Positions 51,521-59,440 of a DNA stretch of 64,000 nt are shown here, one piece after another. The DNA is from Anaerolineaceae bacterium (GTDB taxonomy: Bacteria; Chloroflexota; Anaerolineae; Anaerolineales; Anaerolineaceae), in contig PABH01000029.1 of NCBI GenBank assembly GCA_002702705.1, positions 1 to 64,000 on the forward strand, given 5' to 3'. The position numbers and the translations under genes are program-made. Position 1 is the stretch's first letter, and each line of letters begins with the position of its first letter. The notes beneath the pieces are model-generated. The model searched no databases. It was not told the DNA's origin and saw nothing but the letters and a program-made list of their open reading frames with translations.

Positions 51521-51667
51521 TTGCGTTTCCTAAATGATAACCGGGGAATTGAGTCGACTGAGGTCGCATTGATCATTGCGGTGGTTGTTCTGGTGGCTTA
51601 TGGTGCATATCGGTTGCTGGGTCAAAATATCGCTGCCATCGTGACTGATATTGCTGGAAAAATATAG
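51521..51667 (+). CDS. Small Flp-type pilin 2
   Basis: 48 residues beginning at TTG 51521, with a near-perfect AGGAGGTGAT ribosome site. RGIESTEVALIIAVVVLVAY has the G-x4-E pattern of Flp prepilins, followed by a short helix and tail (GAYRLLGQNIAAIVTDIAG). It lies directly after a prepilin peptidase. Too short for usual gene callers. Confidence 0.78.
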   Translation: MRFLNDNRGIESTEVALIIAVVVLVAYGAYRLLGQNIAAIVTDIAGKI

Positions 51668-51747
51668 TCAAATCAATGGTCTGCCAGCAATGCTCCCTTC
51701 GGGGATGTTCCATAAACTGGCAGATCAATTATTCCTCAAGGAGGATT

Positions 51748-52158
51748 ATGAGGTTTATTAAAGACACTCGTGGGATGGAATTGCTTGAGGCTGCAATTAC
51801 AACTCCAATTGCGATCATGGTCATGTTGGCGATAGTTAACCTGGGGATGTTAGTCTATGCCCAACAGGCAGTGCAAGCCGCTGCCAGGCATGGTGCGCGC
51901 ATGGGAAGTGTGGCGCAGCAATGTCCAGCCTGTTATGCCATGAGTGGAGCAAGAGACGCAATCGCCCAGGCTGGGATTCTGGAAAATACTTCGGTCAGTG
52001 TCTTGGCTCCTGGAGGAAGTGCCGGCAGCATTTTAAAGATCCAAGTCAGCGGCAGTGTACCCAACTTCATGGCTCCTCTGACCAGCCTGTTCCCTGGATT
52101 GCCAGGGCAGACGTTTACTGTCCGTGCCGATTCTACATTTCGGCAAGAAGGCTGGTAA
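51748..52158 (+). CDS. TadE-like pseudopilin 2
   Basis: 136 residues from ATG 51748 after AAGGAGGAT. The TadE signature is MELLEAAITTPIAIMVMLAI followed by YAQQAVQAAARHGARMG. A Cys pair (QQCPACYAM) is seen. It belongs to operon C with the second pilin. Confidence 0.75.
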   Translation: MRFIKDTRGMELLEAAITTPIAIMVMLAIVNLGMLVYAQQAVQAAARHGARMGSVAQQCPACYAMSGARDAIAQAGILENTSVSVLAPGGSAGSILKIQVSGSVPNFMAPLTSLFPGLPGQTFTVRADSTFRQEGW

Positions 52159-52159
52159 T

Positions 52160-52594
52160 ATGCTGTGGCGAGATCGGCGTGGCTATTCAATGACTTTCTG
52201 GGCGGTATTCATTGGGTTGGTGATGATTCCTGCCCTGGCATTGGCTATTGAACTCGGACGGTATTTTTATGCCATTTCAGAAGTGGCAAAGGCAGCGGAT
52301 GCTGCGGCAGTTGCCGCTTCCGCTGAGATCAATCAGCAAGTTTTTCAAGATACCGGAAGTCTTGTTCCCACTTCAAGAACCTGGGGGAACGCTCAGGCTT
52401 ATGTGACTTCAAATACAGCCAGCTTATCCGCAAAAGGGGTGCATGCCTTTGTTACAGGAATTCAGGTCAGCGGGGGAGACAACACGGTACGGGTCTCTGT
52501 GTCAGCAGATTTATCTATCCTGTTTCCGTCTGTGGTGCCGGACATACTGGTAACACAGACTGGGGTGGCAAGATTGAGGGTGATGACACATTGA
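52160..52594 (+). CDS. TadG-like pseudopilin 2
   Basis: 144 residues from ATG 52160. RRGYSMTFWAVFIGLVMIPAL then ELGRYFYAISEVAKAADAAAV is typical of TadG/TadE-type proteins with a helix and Ala-rich continuation. It is the last gene of operon C. Confidence 0.7.
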   Translation: MLWRDRRGYSMTFWAVFIGLVMIPALALAIELGRYFYAISEVAKAADAAAVAASAEINQQVFQDTGSLVPTSRTWGNAQAYVTSNTASLSAKGVHAFVTGIQVSGGDNTVRVSVSADLSILFPSVVPDILVTQTGVARLRVMTH

Positions 52595-52825
52595 ATTGTT
52601 GACCAACTGGTTAACATAAAACCTGACACTCATGCCATCATTGAAGACAATTGATCAACTCTCATCACATATGGTTAGCCTTTGCACCCCTGTTCTGAAC
52701 CACACCCTCCCACAAAAATAAGGGGAAATATGTCACTTGTCTAACTTGCTCAGAATCTTAGTCTGGACCTTTGAGAAGGTCAAGGAACGCTGGTATTACC
52801 TAATTGTTGTGGACAGATCAGGTTG
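52595..52825. other. Intergenic region downstream of operon C
   Basis: About 230 bases with no supported gene and no obvious hairpin terminator. Together with the TetR remnant this spacer separates the pilus region from the cargo genes. Confidence 0.4.
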
Positions 52826-52975
52826 TCATTGAATAATTTGGATCATCGCAAACACACCATGCATAAATATCGACCGCAAAAATCCCACCAAATCTTGAGA
52901 TAGCAGTTTTCTTCCATTCTTGTACCAGTAGGTAATTGCTGAAAGTATTCCAGAAAATGCAATGGCACACAGGCG
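52826..52975 (-). pseudogene. TetR-family C-terminal remnant
   Basis: The minus strand reads IRLCAIAFSGILSAITYWYK, NGRKLLSQDLVGFLRSIF, then stops at TGA 52826-52828. This resembles the last helices of TetR regulators (a hydrophobic helix followed by Trp-Tyr and a basic residue). A stop codon lies just upstream in the same frame. No DNA-binding domain remains. It lies next to a complete TetR gene at 53718, which may be its replacement or paralogue. Confidence 0.5.
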
Positions 52976-52990
52976 GATTTTGAAAATGGT

Positions 52991-53590
52991 TTATATTTTG
53001 TCTTCCATAGAAATTTCTTTTTGTGCTTTTCTGATTTGAAAAACCATTGGCCCGGCCATCGCGCCAATAGCTAGAACAAGACCGATCATATGCGCACTTA
53101 CCGGAACCAGATTATGAGATGCGAAATAGTAAATTGTATAAATGCTCACCGGTAAATTCAAAAATACGCTCACAATCATTCCTGGATTATATAATTTCTT
53201 ACTTTTCACCGCGGATATGAGATGTGGAAGAGCAGCAATTAAAGTGAAGTAAACCACATACATGCCCCATGATAAGCCCATTAGGGTAGCAAGTGCTGCC
53301 ACAAATGGAAAGCCGATAAAAATAAAAGGAACATTAACCCAGAATCCTGCTTTTTTTAGTGCATAACTGACTTCATGCCCTTTTCCTACTAACATTTCAG
53401 TCATCATTTCGGGAAATCCACCTGGAAAAATAAATTCTTCGAATTCATGTAACAAATACACCGGAACATGCAGCCATATCAGGAATAGCGCCAAGCCCTC
53501 TTTGTAAACAAATAAGAAAATAAACAACAGCGAGTATATTGCGACAAATATCGTTGCTTTGTACCAATTATTAACTAACCATTTCATCAT
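52991..53590 (-). CDS. HXXEE-domain membrane protein
   Basis: 199 residues, about six helices. The HXXEE motif is in VYLLHEFEEFIFPGGFPEMM, and a second conserved set follows (NVPFIFIGFPFVAA, LPHLISAVKSKKLYNPGMI). The family is of unknown function and often adjacent to TetR regulators. It is divergent from the TetR gene at 53718, probably regulated by it. Its AT-richness, relative to neighbours, suggests a cargo acquired from another source. Confidence 0.8.
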   Translation of the reverse strand: MMKWLVNNWYKATIFVAIYSLLFIFLFVYKEGLALFLIWLHVPVYLLHEFEEFIFPGGFPEMMTEMLVGKGHEVSYALKKAGFWVNVPFIFIGFPFVAALATLMGLSWGMYVVYFTLIAALPHLISAVKSKKLYNPGMIVSVFLNLPVSIYTIYYFASHNLVPVSAHMIGLVLAIGAMAGPMVFQIRKAQKEISMEDKI

Positions 53591-53717
53591 GATAGATCAT
53601 CCTTTCTTCTGGTGGCTGGCATTGTTTTTATCCGACACATGTATTATTATAATGTGGCGAAAGCAGAGACACAACCGACAATAATCAAATTTATGTTGAA
53701 TAATTTGGAGGATTAGA

Positions 53718-54332
53718 ATGAATCCGCATGACTTACGGTACAAAAAAGCAGAAGTCGTGATAGTAGACACATTTATTGAATACATAAAAAGTACTGAATT
53801 CGAAAAGGTTACAGTCAAAGAAATAATTGAACGTGCTCAAATCAACCGCAGCACCTTTTATGCCCACTATTCTGATAAGTATGAGCTGCTTGATCGTATA
53901 GAAAATGACCTGCTTAAAAATTTGGTTGAGGTAATTAATCAGGTTCCGATTGACCAGGCAATTAAAGACGAATCATCCATGGAAGGAGCAATGCTAAGTT
54001 ATGCAAAAAGCATAACGGACTTTCTGCATAGCAACGGGAAACAGTTTACACTTCTACTTGGAGATAATGGCAGATCTGAGTTTACTGTAAAATTCAATAG
54101 ATTAATACAAGAAACTTGGGTAAAAAAGAATCTGACTGAAAGACTTACTATCCCATCAAATTATGCTTACGCTGTTTTCTCAGGTCTGATAACAAACCTC
54201 ATAACAGAATGGGTAAAAAGCGGATTTAAGGAATCTGATGAAGAATTCATACAAATAGCAATGCAAGTCACAAGGGATATGCCGAGTAAGCTTTTCAAAA
54301 AACAGGAAATGGATATTACAGGCAAAATGTGA
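53718..54332 (+). CDS. TetR-family regulator
   Basis: 204 residues. The N-terminal HTH is IEYIKSTEFEKVTVKEIIERA and QINRSTFYAHYSDKYELLDRI, the standard TetR domain. The rest is a ligand-binding helical domain. It is divergent from the HXXEE gene with 127 bases between, the usual arrangement of repressor and target. AT-rich codon use is unlike the pilus genes. Confidence 0.85.
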   Translation: MNPHDLRYKKAEVVIVDTFIEYIKSTEFEKVTVKEIIERAQINRSTFYAHYSDKYELLDRIENDLLKNLVEVINQVPIDQAIKDESSMEGAMLSYAKSITDFLHSNGKQFTLLLGDNGRSEFTVKFNRLIQETWVKKNLTERLTIPSNYAYAVFSGLITNLITEWVKSGFKESDEEFIQIAMQVTRDMPSKLFKKQEMDITGKM

Positions 54333-54422
54333 AATTATATTGATTTATCTGTATCGCAATATCTGGTGTCAGCTTTCGAAGCTGCTCCTATTTCATGCCA
54401 TCTTTCAGGAGCAAAATATTGT

Positions 54423-54456
54423 CCCCCTGGGATAAGGGCGAGACTGTTGCTATACT
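54423..54456 (+). promoter_or_regulatory. Element promoter D (CCCCCTGGGAT box)
   Basis: CCCCCTGGGAT at 54423-54433, exactly 17 bases, then TATACT at 54451-54456. Identical to promoter A in box and -10. It drives the DNA-processing module. Confidence 0.65.
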
Positions 54457-54491
54457 GTAAATAATAAACAACCATCTTTTTTCTATCGTCA

Positions 54492-54523
54492 GCCGGACAA
54501 TTCCAACTGGAAATCTGTCCGGC
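54492..54523 (+). terminator. Leader terminator/attenuator D
   Basis: Following TCGTCA, GCCGGACA (54492-54499) and TGTCCGGC (54516-54523) pair perfectly, with an inner TTCCA/TGGAA hairpin, then ATTTTAAATT. It precedes the SSB-like gene by 25 bases. Confidence 0.65.
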
Positions 54524-54548
54524 ATTTTAAATTAATTAGGAGGTTCAA

Positions 54549-55073
54549 TTGATCAATGATTTTGTTATTGAAGGAATTGTGGTGCGCGATCCGTGGAAAT
54601 TCATGGATGACCTGTTCTTCCGGTTGGTGATCTATCGAGACAGTGATTTGCCTGCCAAGAAATTGGATCTGGAACGTGATGCAGGTGATTACATCAACGT
54701 CCGAGTCAATGGCGGAGCCAATGGGCTGATCCATATCCGACGCGGAATGCGATTGCGAGTTCACGGCTTTCTTCAGTCTCGAGATTTCCGCGAAAGCTTG
54801 GAAGAATTTATCAGCAAAGCACGGAAATCCAAAAATTGTACTGACCTGGCGGTTGATATCAAAGCATGCGATTTGAAACAAAACCAGGTATTCATTGACC
54901 GAAACGTGGTAGAGGCAGTCGCCAGGCGCATTATTGTGTTGGATGCTGCCGCACCTAACGAGAAAAAAGCCAGATCAATTGAGAGAGTTACGACTGGCAA
55001 GCACGCTGAAGCGGAAAACGATTCACGTGAGATGGAATCTACTTCTGGAGAAATTGACGCAACTGCTGAATAA
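54549..55073 (+). CDS. SSB/OB-fold-like protein, element-specific
   Basis: 174 residues from TTG 54549, with AGGAGG six bases upstream. Residues 1-110 suggest an OB-type fold (FVIEGIVVRDPWKFMDDLFF, YINVRVNGGANGLIHI, RGMRLRVHGFLQSRDFRESL). The tail is acidic (SREMESTSGEIDATAE), as in single-strand-binding proteins that recruit partners. The true SSB is at 56787, so this is a divergent second one. It opens the DNA-processing operon after leader D. Confidence 0.6.
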   Translation: MINDFVIEGIVVRDPWKFMDDLFFRLVIYRDSDLPAKKLDLERDAGDYINVRVNGGANGLIHIRRGMRLRVHGFLQSRDFRESLEEFISKARKSKNCTDLAVDIKACDLKQNQVFIDRNVVEAVARRIIVLDAAAPNEKKARSIERVTTGKHAEAENDSREMESTSGEIDATAE

Positions 55074-55175
55074 CTCATCCTATCAATAAACCGAAGGTGA
55101 GCATGGTTAATTATCTTTTTGGATTACCTGCAAAAGACCTAATCGTGTAAAAAAATTGAGAGATGGATGGGTTCA

Positions 55176-55205
55176 GACCTGAAGTGAATTCTTGATACTT
55201 CAGGG
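55176..55205 (+). repeat. Hairpin upstream of ncRNA candidate
   Basis: ACCTGAAGT and ACTTCAGGGT pair over eight or nine bases around a 11-base loop. It comes five bases before the outer stem of the RNA candidate. Confidence 0.55.
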
Positions 55206-55209
55206 TACG

Positions 55210-55316
55210 TGGAGGATCACAAGATGACGTCCGAATCCCTTGCATAAAGCAAGCTGGATTTCGAGAACTGTCATCGTAAGCTCCCATTGGTATTGGGAGC
55301 GAGTGATCCTCCTTTT
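55210..55316 (+). ncRNA. Candidate structured ncRNA with terminator
   Basis: The outer stem GGAGGATCAC (55210-55219)/GTGATCCTCC (55302-55311) is a perfect 10-base pair, followed by five T (55312-55316). Inside lie two arms. The first is ATGAC (55222-55226) with GTCAT, enclosing a CGAATCC/GGATTTCG-like stem and CTTGC/GCAAG. The second is GCTCCCA/TTGGGAGC. Together they form a three-way junction of about 102 bases. No family known to me matches. It may be an independent RNA or a leader of the Rad52 operon. Confidence 0.55.
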
Positions 55317-55655
55317 TGTTTCCGGGAGTCCCCGGATAGTGGGCTTGCACTTTAACAAACAACCTTTTCCTCCCAGGAGGCGTCATGGCGTGCTGAGAAG
55401 CAGAAAGGTTCATATTACAAGGAGAAAACAATACTGTTTGGGTGGGATGAGTCATTCATCCCACCCATATATTCTCACATCCATAGGGCTGCAAATGTCA
55501 GCGATGAAGAAAAAGTCTTCACCATTGTCGTTTTCTGCTCTGTGTTTGTTCACGGGTAGTAAATAACGTCGGAACACTCCTGGTGCTTAGCCATGAGTTG
55601 ATCTTTCGAATCGACCTTTTGTTAATCAACGTCGGATATTTCCACAAGGAGGATT

Positions 55656-56753
55656 ATGCAAAAAACACAAGACCTTACCCAAGCACAAGTTGAACGTACT
55701 GAACGTGCACAATCTGCGATTCTCGCTGGCAAGTTCCAGGTCACCCGAACCAATCCCCACCAATGGACGGTCAAAAATGGCGACAAGCTACCGTATGTAG
55801 TCTCATTGAGACCATCTCAAGGTGATTCTGAAGAGGTCAAATGGGCGTGTACCTGTATGGACTATCAGCAGCGGGGACCTCAGATTCTCTGCAAACACAT
55901 TGAAGGTGTCCGCCTTTTAGAAGCGGCGCAACCACAAATTCACATAATTCAAGAAAAGGAGAGTCAAATGAATGAAACCATCCCTTCAAATGATGGGAAC
56001 CTGAGCGACCGGCTGAGCCGCATCCTCTGGGAACTTCGCCAGCCATTGGACATGTCTCGCGTCAAACGCCGCCAAGCGCCAGGTATGGGATCCGTCCCAT
56101 ATCTGGAAGGATACGACGTTATTGATCGAGCCAACAGTATCTTCGGATTTACCTGGTCATTTGACTTGATTGGTGATCCGGTCATCGTGCGTTGGCAAAA
56201 AAAGGTGCTGATCTGGAATCAACAGGAAAAACGCAAGGTTCCTGCCCTGGATGCCAATGGGAATGTTCAGACCGAGGAAGTCGGTTTAGTGTATATCACT
56301 GGCAAAGTATCTGTCGATCTGGACGGAAAAACATACAGTCACGCCGATCTTGGTCGTTGTGTCTTCACTGGTGATACACCCGAAGCTCTTGATATGGCCT
56401 TGGCAGGTTCAGCCACAGACTGTCTGAAGCGCTGCTTCCGCCAGTTGGGTGAACAGTTCGGCAATCTGCTGTATGACAAGGAAATTGCTCAGAACGCAGG
56501 TCTTGATCAAAACCGATCCAATGGCACCTCATCTACGGCAATTCCAACTTCGAAAGCAAATTCAATGCCTCCCACCACCTCTATCGTACGCAAGTATGGG
56601 GATGGTGTCTCCGTGAATGGAAATGTCTCTGAACAGGAGGCATTTGACCAATTCAAAGAGAAAACCGGGAGAGTTCCTGCTTCAAAGGATGAATTGCGTA
56701 ATTGGCTAGCCAGTCAACGCGCCACACCGACGCCTGCATCCGTTGCAGCGTAA
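55656..56753 (+). CDS. SWIM zinc finger fused to Rad52-family recombinase
   Basis: 365 residues. An N-terminal SWIM zinc finger has C65-x-C67 and C79-x-H81 (WACTCMDYQQRGPQILCKH). From residue ~115 the Rad52/Rad22 fold follows (GYDVIDRANSIFGFTWSFDL, then GDTPEALDMALAGSATDCL, KRCFRQLGEQFGNLLYD). Rad52-like proteins anneal single strands; phage and element versions serve replication and recombination. ATG 55656 follows AAGGAGGAT. The C-terminus has a DUF-like EDQFKEKTGRVPAS tail. Confidence 0.82.
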   Translation: MQKTQDLTQAQVERTERAQSAILAGKFQVTRTNPHQWTVKNGDKLPYVVSLRPSQGDSEEVKWACTCMDYQQRGPQILCKHIEGVRLLEAAQPQIHIIQEKESQMNETIPSNDGNLSDRLSRILWELRQPLDMSRVKRRQAPGMGSVPYLEGYDVIDRANSIFGFTWSFDLIGDPVIVRWQKKVLIWNQQEKRKVPALDANGNVQTEEVGLVYITGKVSVDLDGKTYSHADLGRCVFTGDTPEALDMALAGSATDCLKRCFRQLGEQFGNLLYDKEIAQNAGLDQNRSNGTSSTAIPTSKANSMPPTTSIVRKYGDGVSVNGNVSEQEAFDQFKEKTGRVPASKDELRNWLASQRATPTPASVAA

Positions 56754-56786
56754 AAAACCGCATACCAGGGAGAAAGGAAAAACACA

Positions 56787-57206
56787 ATGTACCAGACGAT
56801 TATCCTCATCGGAAATTTGGGAAAAGATCCCGAAATGCGCTTTACCCCTGGCGGACAACCTGTGACTACCTTATCAGTAGCCACGAATCGCCGTTACAAC
56901 GGTCAGAATGGACAGCCAGTCAAAGAAACAACCTGGTTCCGTGTGACTGTGTGGGGAAAACAAGCAGAGTCCTGCAATGAATTCCTACACAAGGGAAGCA
57001 AGGTGTTAGTGGAAGGACGCCTAAACCCCGATCCTGAAACTGGTGGGCCACATATCTGGGAAAACAACGGAAAGGTTGGCGCTTCATTCGAAGTAACCGC
57101 CTCGACCGTACGTTTTCTTTCTGGACGTGAAGACCAGGAGGAAGCAGAACCCGCAGTAAATACTCAGGTTCCGCCAAACGTAGACCCAAGCGAAATTCCA
57201 TTCTAG
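56787..57206 (+). CDS. ssb: Single-strand DNA-binding protein
   Basis: 139 residues. The OB fold is clear: IILIGNLGKDPEMRFTPGGQ, VTTLSVATNRRY, ETTWFRVTVWGKQAESC and GSKVLVEGRLNPDPETGGPH. The acidic C-terminus ends in DPSEIPF, the partner-binding tip. It follows the Rad52 gene by 33 bases. Confidence 0.95.
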   Translation: MYQTIILIGNLGKDPEMRFTPGGQPVTTLSVATNRRYNGQNGQPVKETTWFRVTVWGKQAESCNEFLHKGSKVLVEGRLNPDPETGGPHIWENNGKVGASFEVTASTVRFLSGREDQEEAEPAVNTQVPPNVDPSEIPF

Positions 57207-57238
57207 CCAGAGTCAAAACGCACCGGTGAATCACAACG

Positions 57239-57266
57239 AAGGACATGCCCTGAATGGCATGTCCTT
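57239..57266 (+). terminator. Hairpin after ssb
   Basis: AAGGACATGCC and GGCATGTCCTT pair perfectly (11 bases) around six bases, followed by TCTC. Probably partial termination. Confidence 0.6.
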
Positions 57267-57300
57267 TCTCATTCCTATTGAAAGAACACAGGAGGAACAC

Positions 57301-57645
57301 ATGGTAAAAGCTGAAATCACAATCGGTACATGTTATGGAGATGCGGTCATTCCCGTTGAGGTAGTGGGAAAAGGACCAAGACCTGGAACAGTATGGGTAC
57401 GCGCGCTCAATGGACTGGAGCCATTTACCAAGAACAGCCACGGTGGCCCTTATCAGGACAGCACTACGGTGGTTCATATCCCTCACTTGAGGGATGTCCG
57501 TGTTGAGAATGATCCTGAAGAAGCACCAATCTGTGAAACGATTGAATCAGGAGAACTAGAAATCCAAATTTCTCCGCAGGATCACTTGCTTCCAGCGGAT
57601 TGGTTTCTGGAGAGTGCTTATGAAGACCGAACTTGCTCCGAGTAG
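57301..57645 (+). CDS. Conserved-looking small protein, unknown
   Basis: 114 residues from ATG 57301 after ACAGGAGGAACAC. Beta-rich N-terminus (VKAEITIGTCYGDAVIPVEVV), with SHGGPYQDSTTVVHIPHLRD, and an acidic C-terminus. Its end overlaps the next gene by 26 bases. Family not recognised. It is part of the DNA-processing operon. Confidence 0.6.
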   Translation: MVKAEITIGTCYGDAVIPVEVVGKGPRPGTVWVRALNGLEPFTKNSHGGPYQDSTTVVHIPHLRDVRVENDPEEAPICETIESGELEIQISPQDHLLPADWFLESAYEDRTCSE

Positions 57646-58192
57646 AACCGCAAGTACGGTTAGAAGCAGTCAGGGGATCCCAAAAGCGGATGGCAGTGCA
57701 ATGATCCGGGAAGACTTTACGGTGTTCATGCCATCCGTTTCCGTCCAGGGATATCAATACCTGGTTGATTTTGGTTCGGGCAGTGAACATCGTTTTCACA
57801 GGGTCAATAAAAACAAGGAGTGCTCTTGTGGTGCAGCTTATTGCGAAGCGATTGATGCTGTTCGTTTTTATCTTCAAGCTGGTGGTGCACGAGCGCCTGA
57901 TCCAGAAGGGATGCCACCTTGTCCTATCTGTGGCAGCAAGACTTACCGCGATCGAAATTGGGATGGTAAGTACACCAAGGAATTGGGGTGGCGCTGCACA
58001 AAAGGTGGCCTGCGTCATTTTCTGGATGCAAAAGCTGAAAGGATAAAAAAGAACCTTGCAGAGAACCCCTGGCTCATACCTCCCGCACCTGGATACCCAG
58101 GTGTGCGGCGAGATGAATTGATGACATGGGAAGAATGCGAAGCAATCAGCCGCAAGGTATTTCTTGAAACCGGATACGATCCGACCGCCTAA
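57620..58192 (+). CDS. Zinc-binding protein, unknown
   Basis: 190 residues from ATG 57620 (GTG 57614 possible). SWIM-like ECSCGAAYCEAIDAV and a CPICGSKTYRDRN Cys pair suggest zinc binding. A C-terminal region is helical and basic (DAKAERIKKNLAENPWLIPP). Overlaps the upstream gene by 26 bases. Function unknown; the CxC...C-H-like motif echoes the SWIM domain of the Rad52 gene nearby. Confidence 0.6.
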   Translation: MKTELAPSRTASTVRSSQGIPKADGSAMIREDFTVFMPSVSVQGYQYLVDFGSGSEHRFHRVNKNKECSCGAAYCEAIDAVRFYLQAGGARAPDPEGMPPCPICGSKTYRDRNWDGKYTKELGWRCTKGGLRHFLDAKAERIKKNLAENPWLIPPAPGYPGVRRDELMTWEECEAISRKVFLETGYDPTA

Positions 58193-58217
58193 GGACATAA
58201 CCCTATCGGAGGGCACA

Positions 58218-58235
58218 CCACCCCTCCAGGGGTGG
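58218..58235 (+). repeat. Intercistronic hairpin
   Basis: CCACCCCT-CC-AGGGGTGG, eight perfect pairs, before the RadC start. One of several hairpins separating genes of this operon. Confidence 0.6.
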
Positions 58236-58263
58236 TCTGTCCCCTAAATAACAGGAGACAGAC

Positions 58264-58983
58264 ATGAACAACCTACAACCGTACCTTATAGAAAGTGCAC
58301 ACCCTCAAACTTACAACTTTCCCCGGCTCAAGCACCTGCCAGTTCGAGAGCAGCCGGCTTTCCGGGTAAGTAAGGACTCAGATGCATGCAGTCTGGCTGA
58401 ATTGCTGGCAGTCATCATTGGTGGTTCAAATCAAATTGAGTCTGCTGAACAACTGCTGGCACAATTTGGCACGATCCAGAAAATTGCCCAAGCACATGTG
58501 AATGAGATTGCTAAAGTGCCGGGCATAAGCAATTTGACTGCACTGCGGCTCAAAGCGGCTTTAGCACTTGGACGTAAGCTTCTTCAACCAGAAGATGAAC
58601 GCCCAACAATTCATTCACCTGGAGATGCTGCTCAAATCTTGATGCCGATGCTGGCGCATCGTGAACAAGAATTCATGGTTGTGATGCCGCTTGACACACG
58701 CAACCGCATGTTGGATGTGATTGAGATATATCACGGATCGCTAAATTCCTCGATGGTGCGGGTTGGTGAGTTATTCAAACCAGCACTGCAACGGAACGCA
58801 GCGGCTATCTTGATCGCACATAACCATCCCAGCACAGATCCTACACCCAGTCCCGAAGATGTGAGCGTTACTCGCGCCATTGTCCAAGCCGGCAAGCTCT
58901 TGGATGTGTCAGTCCTGGACCATTTGGTCATTGGATTATCACGATGGGTGTCCCTGAAGGAAAAAGGGTTGGGATTTTCATAA
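58264..58983 (+). CDS. radC: RadC-family (JAB/MPN) protein
   Basis: 239 residues. N-terminal HhH region (VPGISNLTALRLKAALALG) and the C-terminal JAB domain with metal motif: Glu in VIEIYHGSLNSSMVRVGELF and HNHPSTDPTPSPEDVSVT. RadC proteins are typical accessory genes of mobile elements; a recombination/repair function is debated. RBS AACAGGAGACAG. Confidence 0.9.
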   Translation: MNNLQPYLIESAHPQTYNFPRLKHLPVREQPAFRVSKDSDACSLAELLAVIIGGSNQIESAEQLLAQFGTIQKIAQAHVNEIAKVPGISNLTALRLKAALALGRKLLQPEDERPTIHSPGDAAQILMPMLAHREQEFMVVMPLDTRNRMLDVIEIYHGSLNSSMVRVGELFKPALQRNAAAILIAHNHPSTDPTPSPEDVSVTRAIVQAGKLLDVSVLDHLVIGLSRWVSLKEKGLGFS

Positions 58984-58999
58984 TCCACAGGAGATAAAA

Positions 59000-59434
59000 A
59001 TGGATCAACTACCTACACTACAACAACTTGAATACCTTGAATCTGGTTTCGAGGTGTCCAAAATTCTGGAGCATGCTGGGTTTTCAATGGAAAAGCCGGC
59101 GTTTTCAATCACATGGGGACAAGTCGCTGAAGAAATTGCTCACACACTAGCCGATCATGGTTTACCTCCAGATCGATTTGAAGAAGACTTTTTAATCGAC
59201 TTGGTGCAAGGAATCCAGAAAGTTCTTCAGAACGATGATGTACTTTTCTGGCGCAATTGCATTCGTGCCTATACCTCGGATCAACCCATTCTCAGAGCTT
59301 TGATGAACTCGCAGAACGAGGATGATGACGAAGGCTCCCTCACTGAGCAATACGAAAATGCAATTCGCTTAGGGGATGAAGAGGCATATTGGCCAGATGG
59401 TGGTGCATCCGCCGATTTATTCGACGAATTCTAG
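59000..59434 (+). CDS. Small acidic protein, unknown
   Basis: 144 residues. Acidic, helical (LQQLEYLESGFEVSKILEHA, FSITWGQVAEEIAHTLADHG, EDDDEGSLTEQYENAI). It lies 16 bases after radC with its own RBS (ACAGGAGATAAAA). No known family. Followed by a 12-pair hairpin. Confidence 0.6.
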   Translation: MDQLPTLQQLEYLESGFEVSKILEHAGFSMEKPAFSITWGQVAEEIAHTLADHGLPPDRFEEDFLIDLVQGIQKVLQNDDVLFWRNCIRAYTSDQPILRALMNSQNEDDDEGSLTEQYENAIRLGDEEAYWPDGGASADLFDEF

Positions 59435-59440
59435 ACAGAC

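Larger units (their letters stand above)
55074..55655. other. Intergenic region with structured RNA candidate
   Basis: 582 bases without a supported gene between the SSB-like gene and the Rad52 gene. It contains a 30-base hairpin at 55176-55205 and the structured RNA candidate at 55210-55316. Confidence 0.6.

Noticed and set aside
57464-58216. 250-codon minus-strand frame
   Set aside because: Overlaps three plus-strand genes with good ribosome sites; it is composition-driven.
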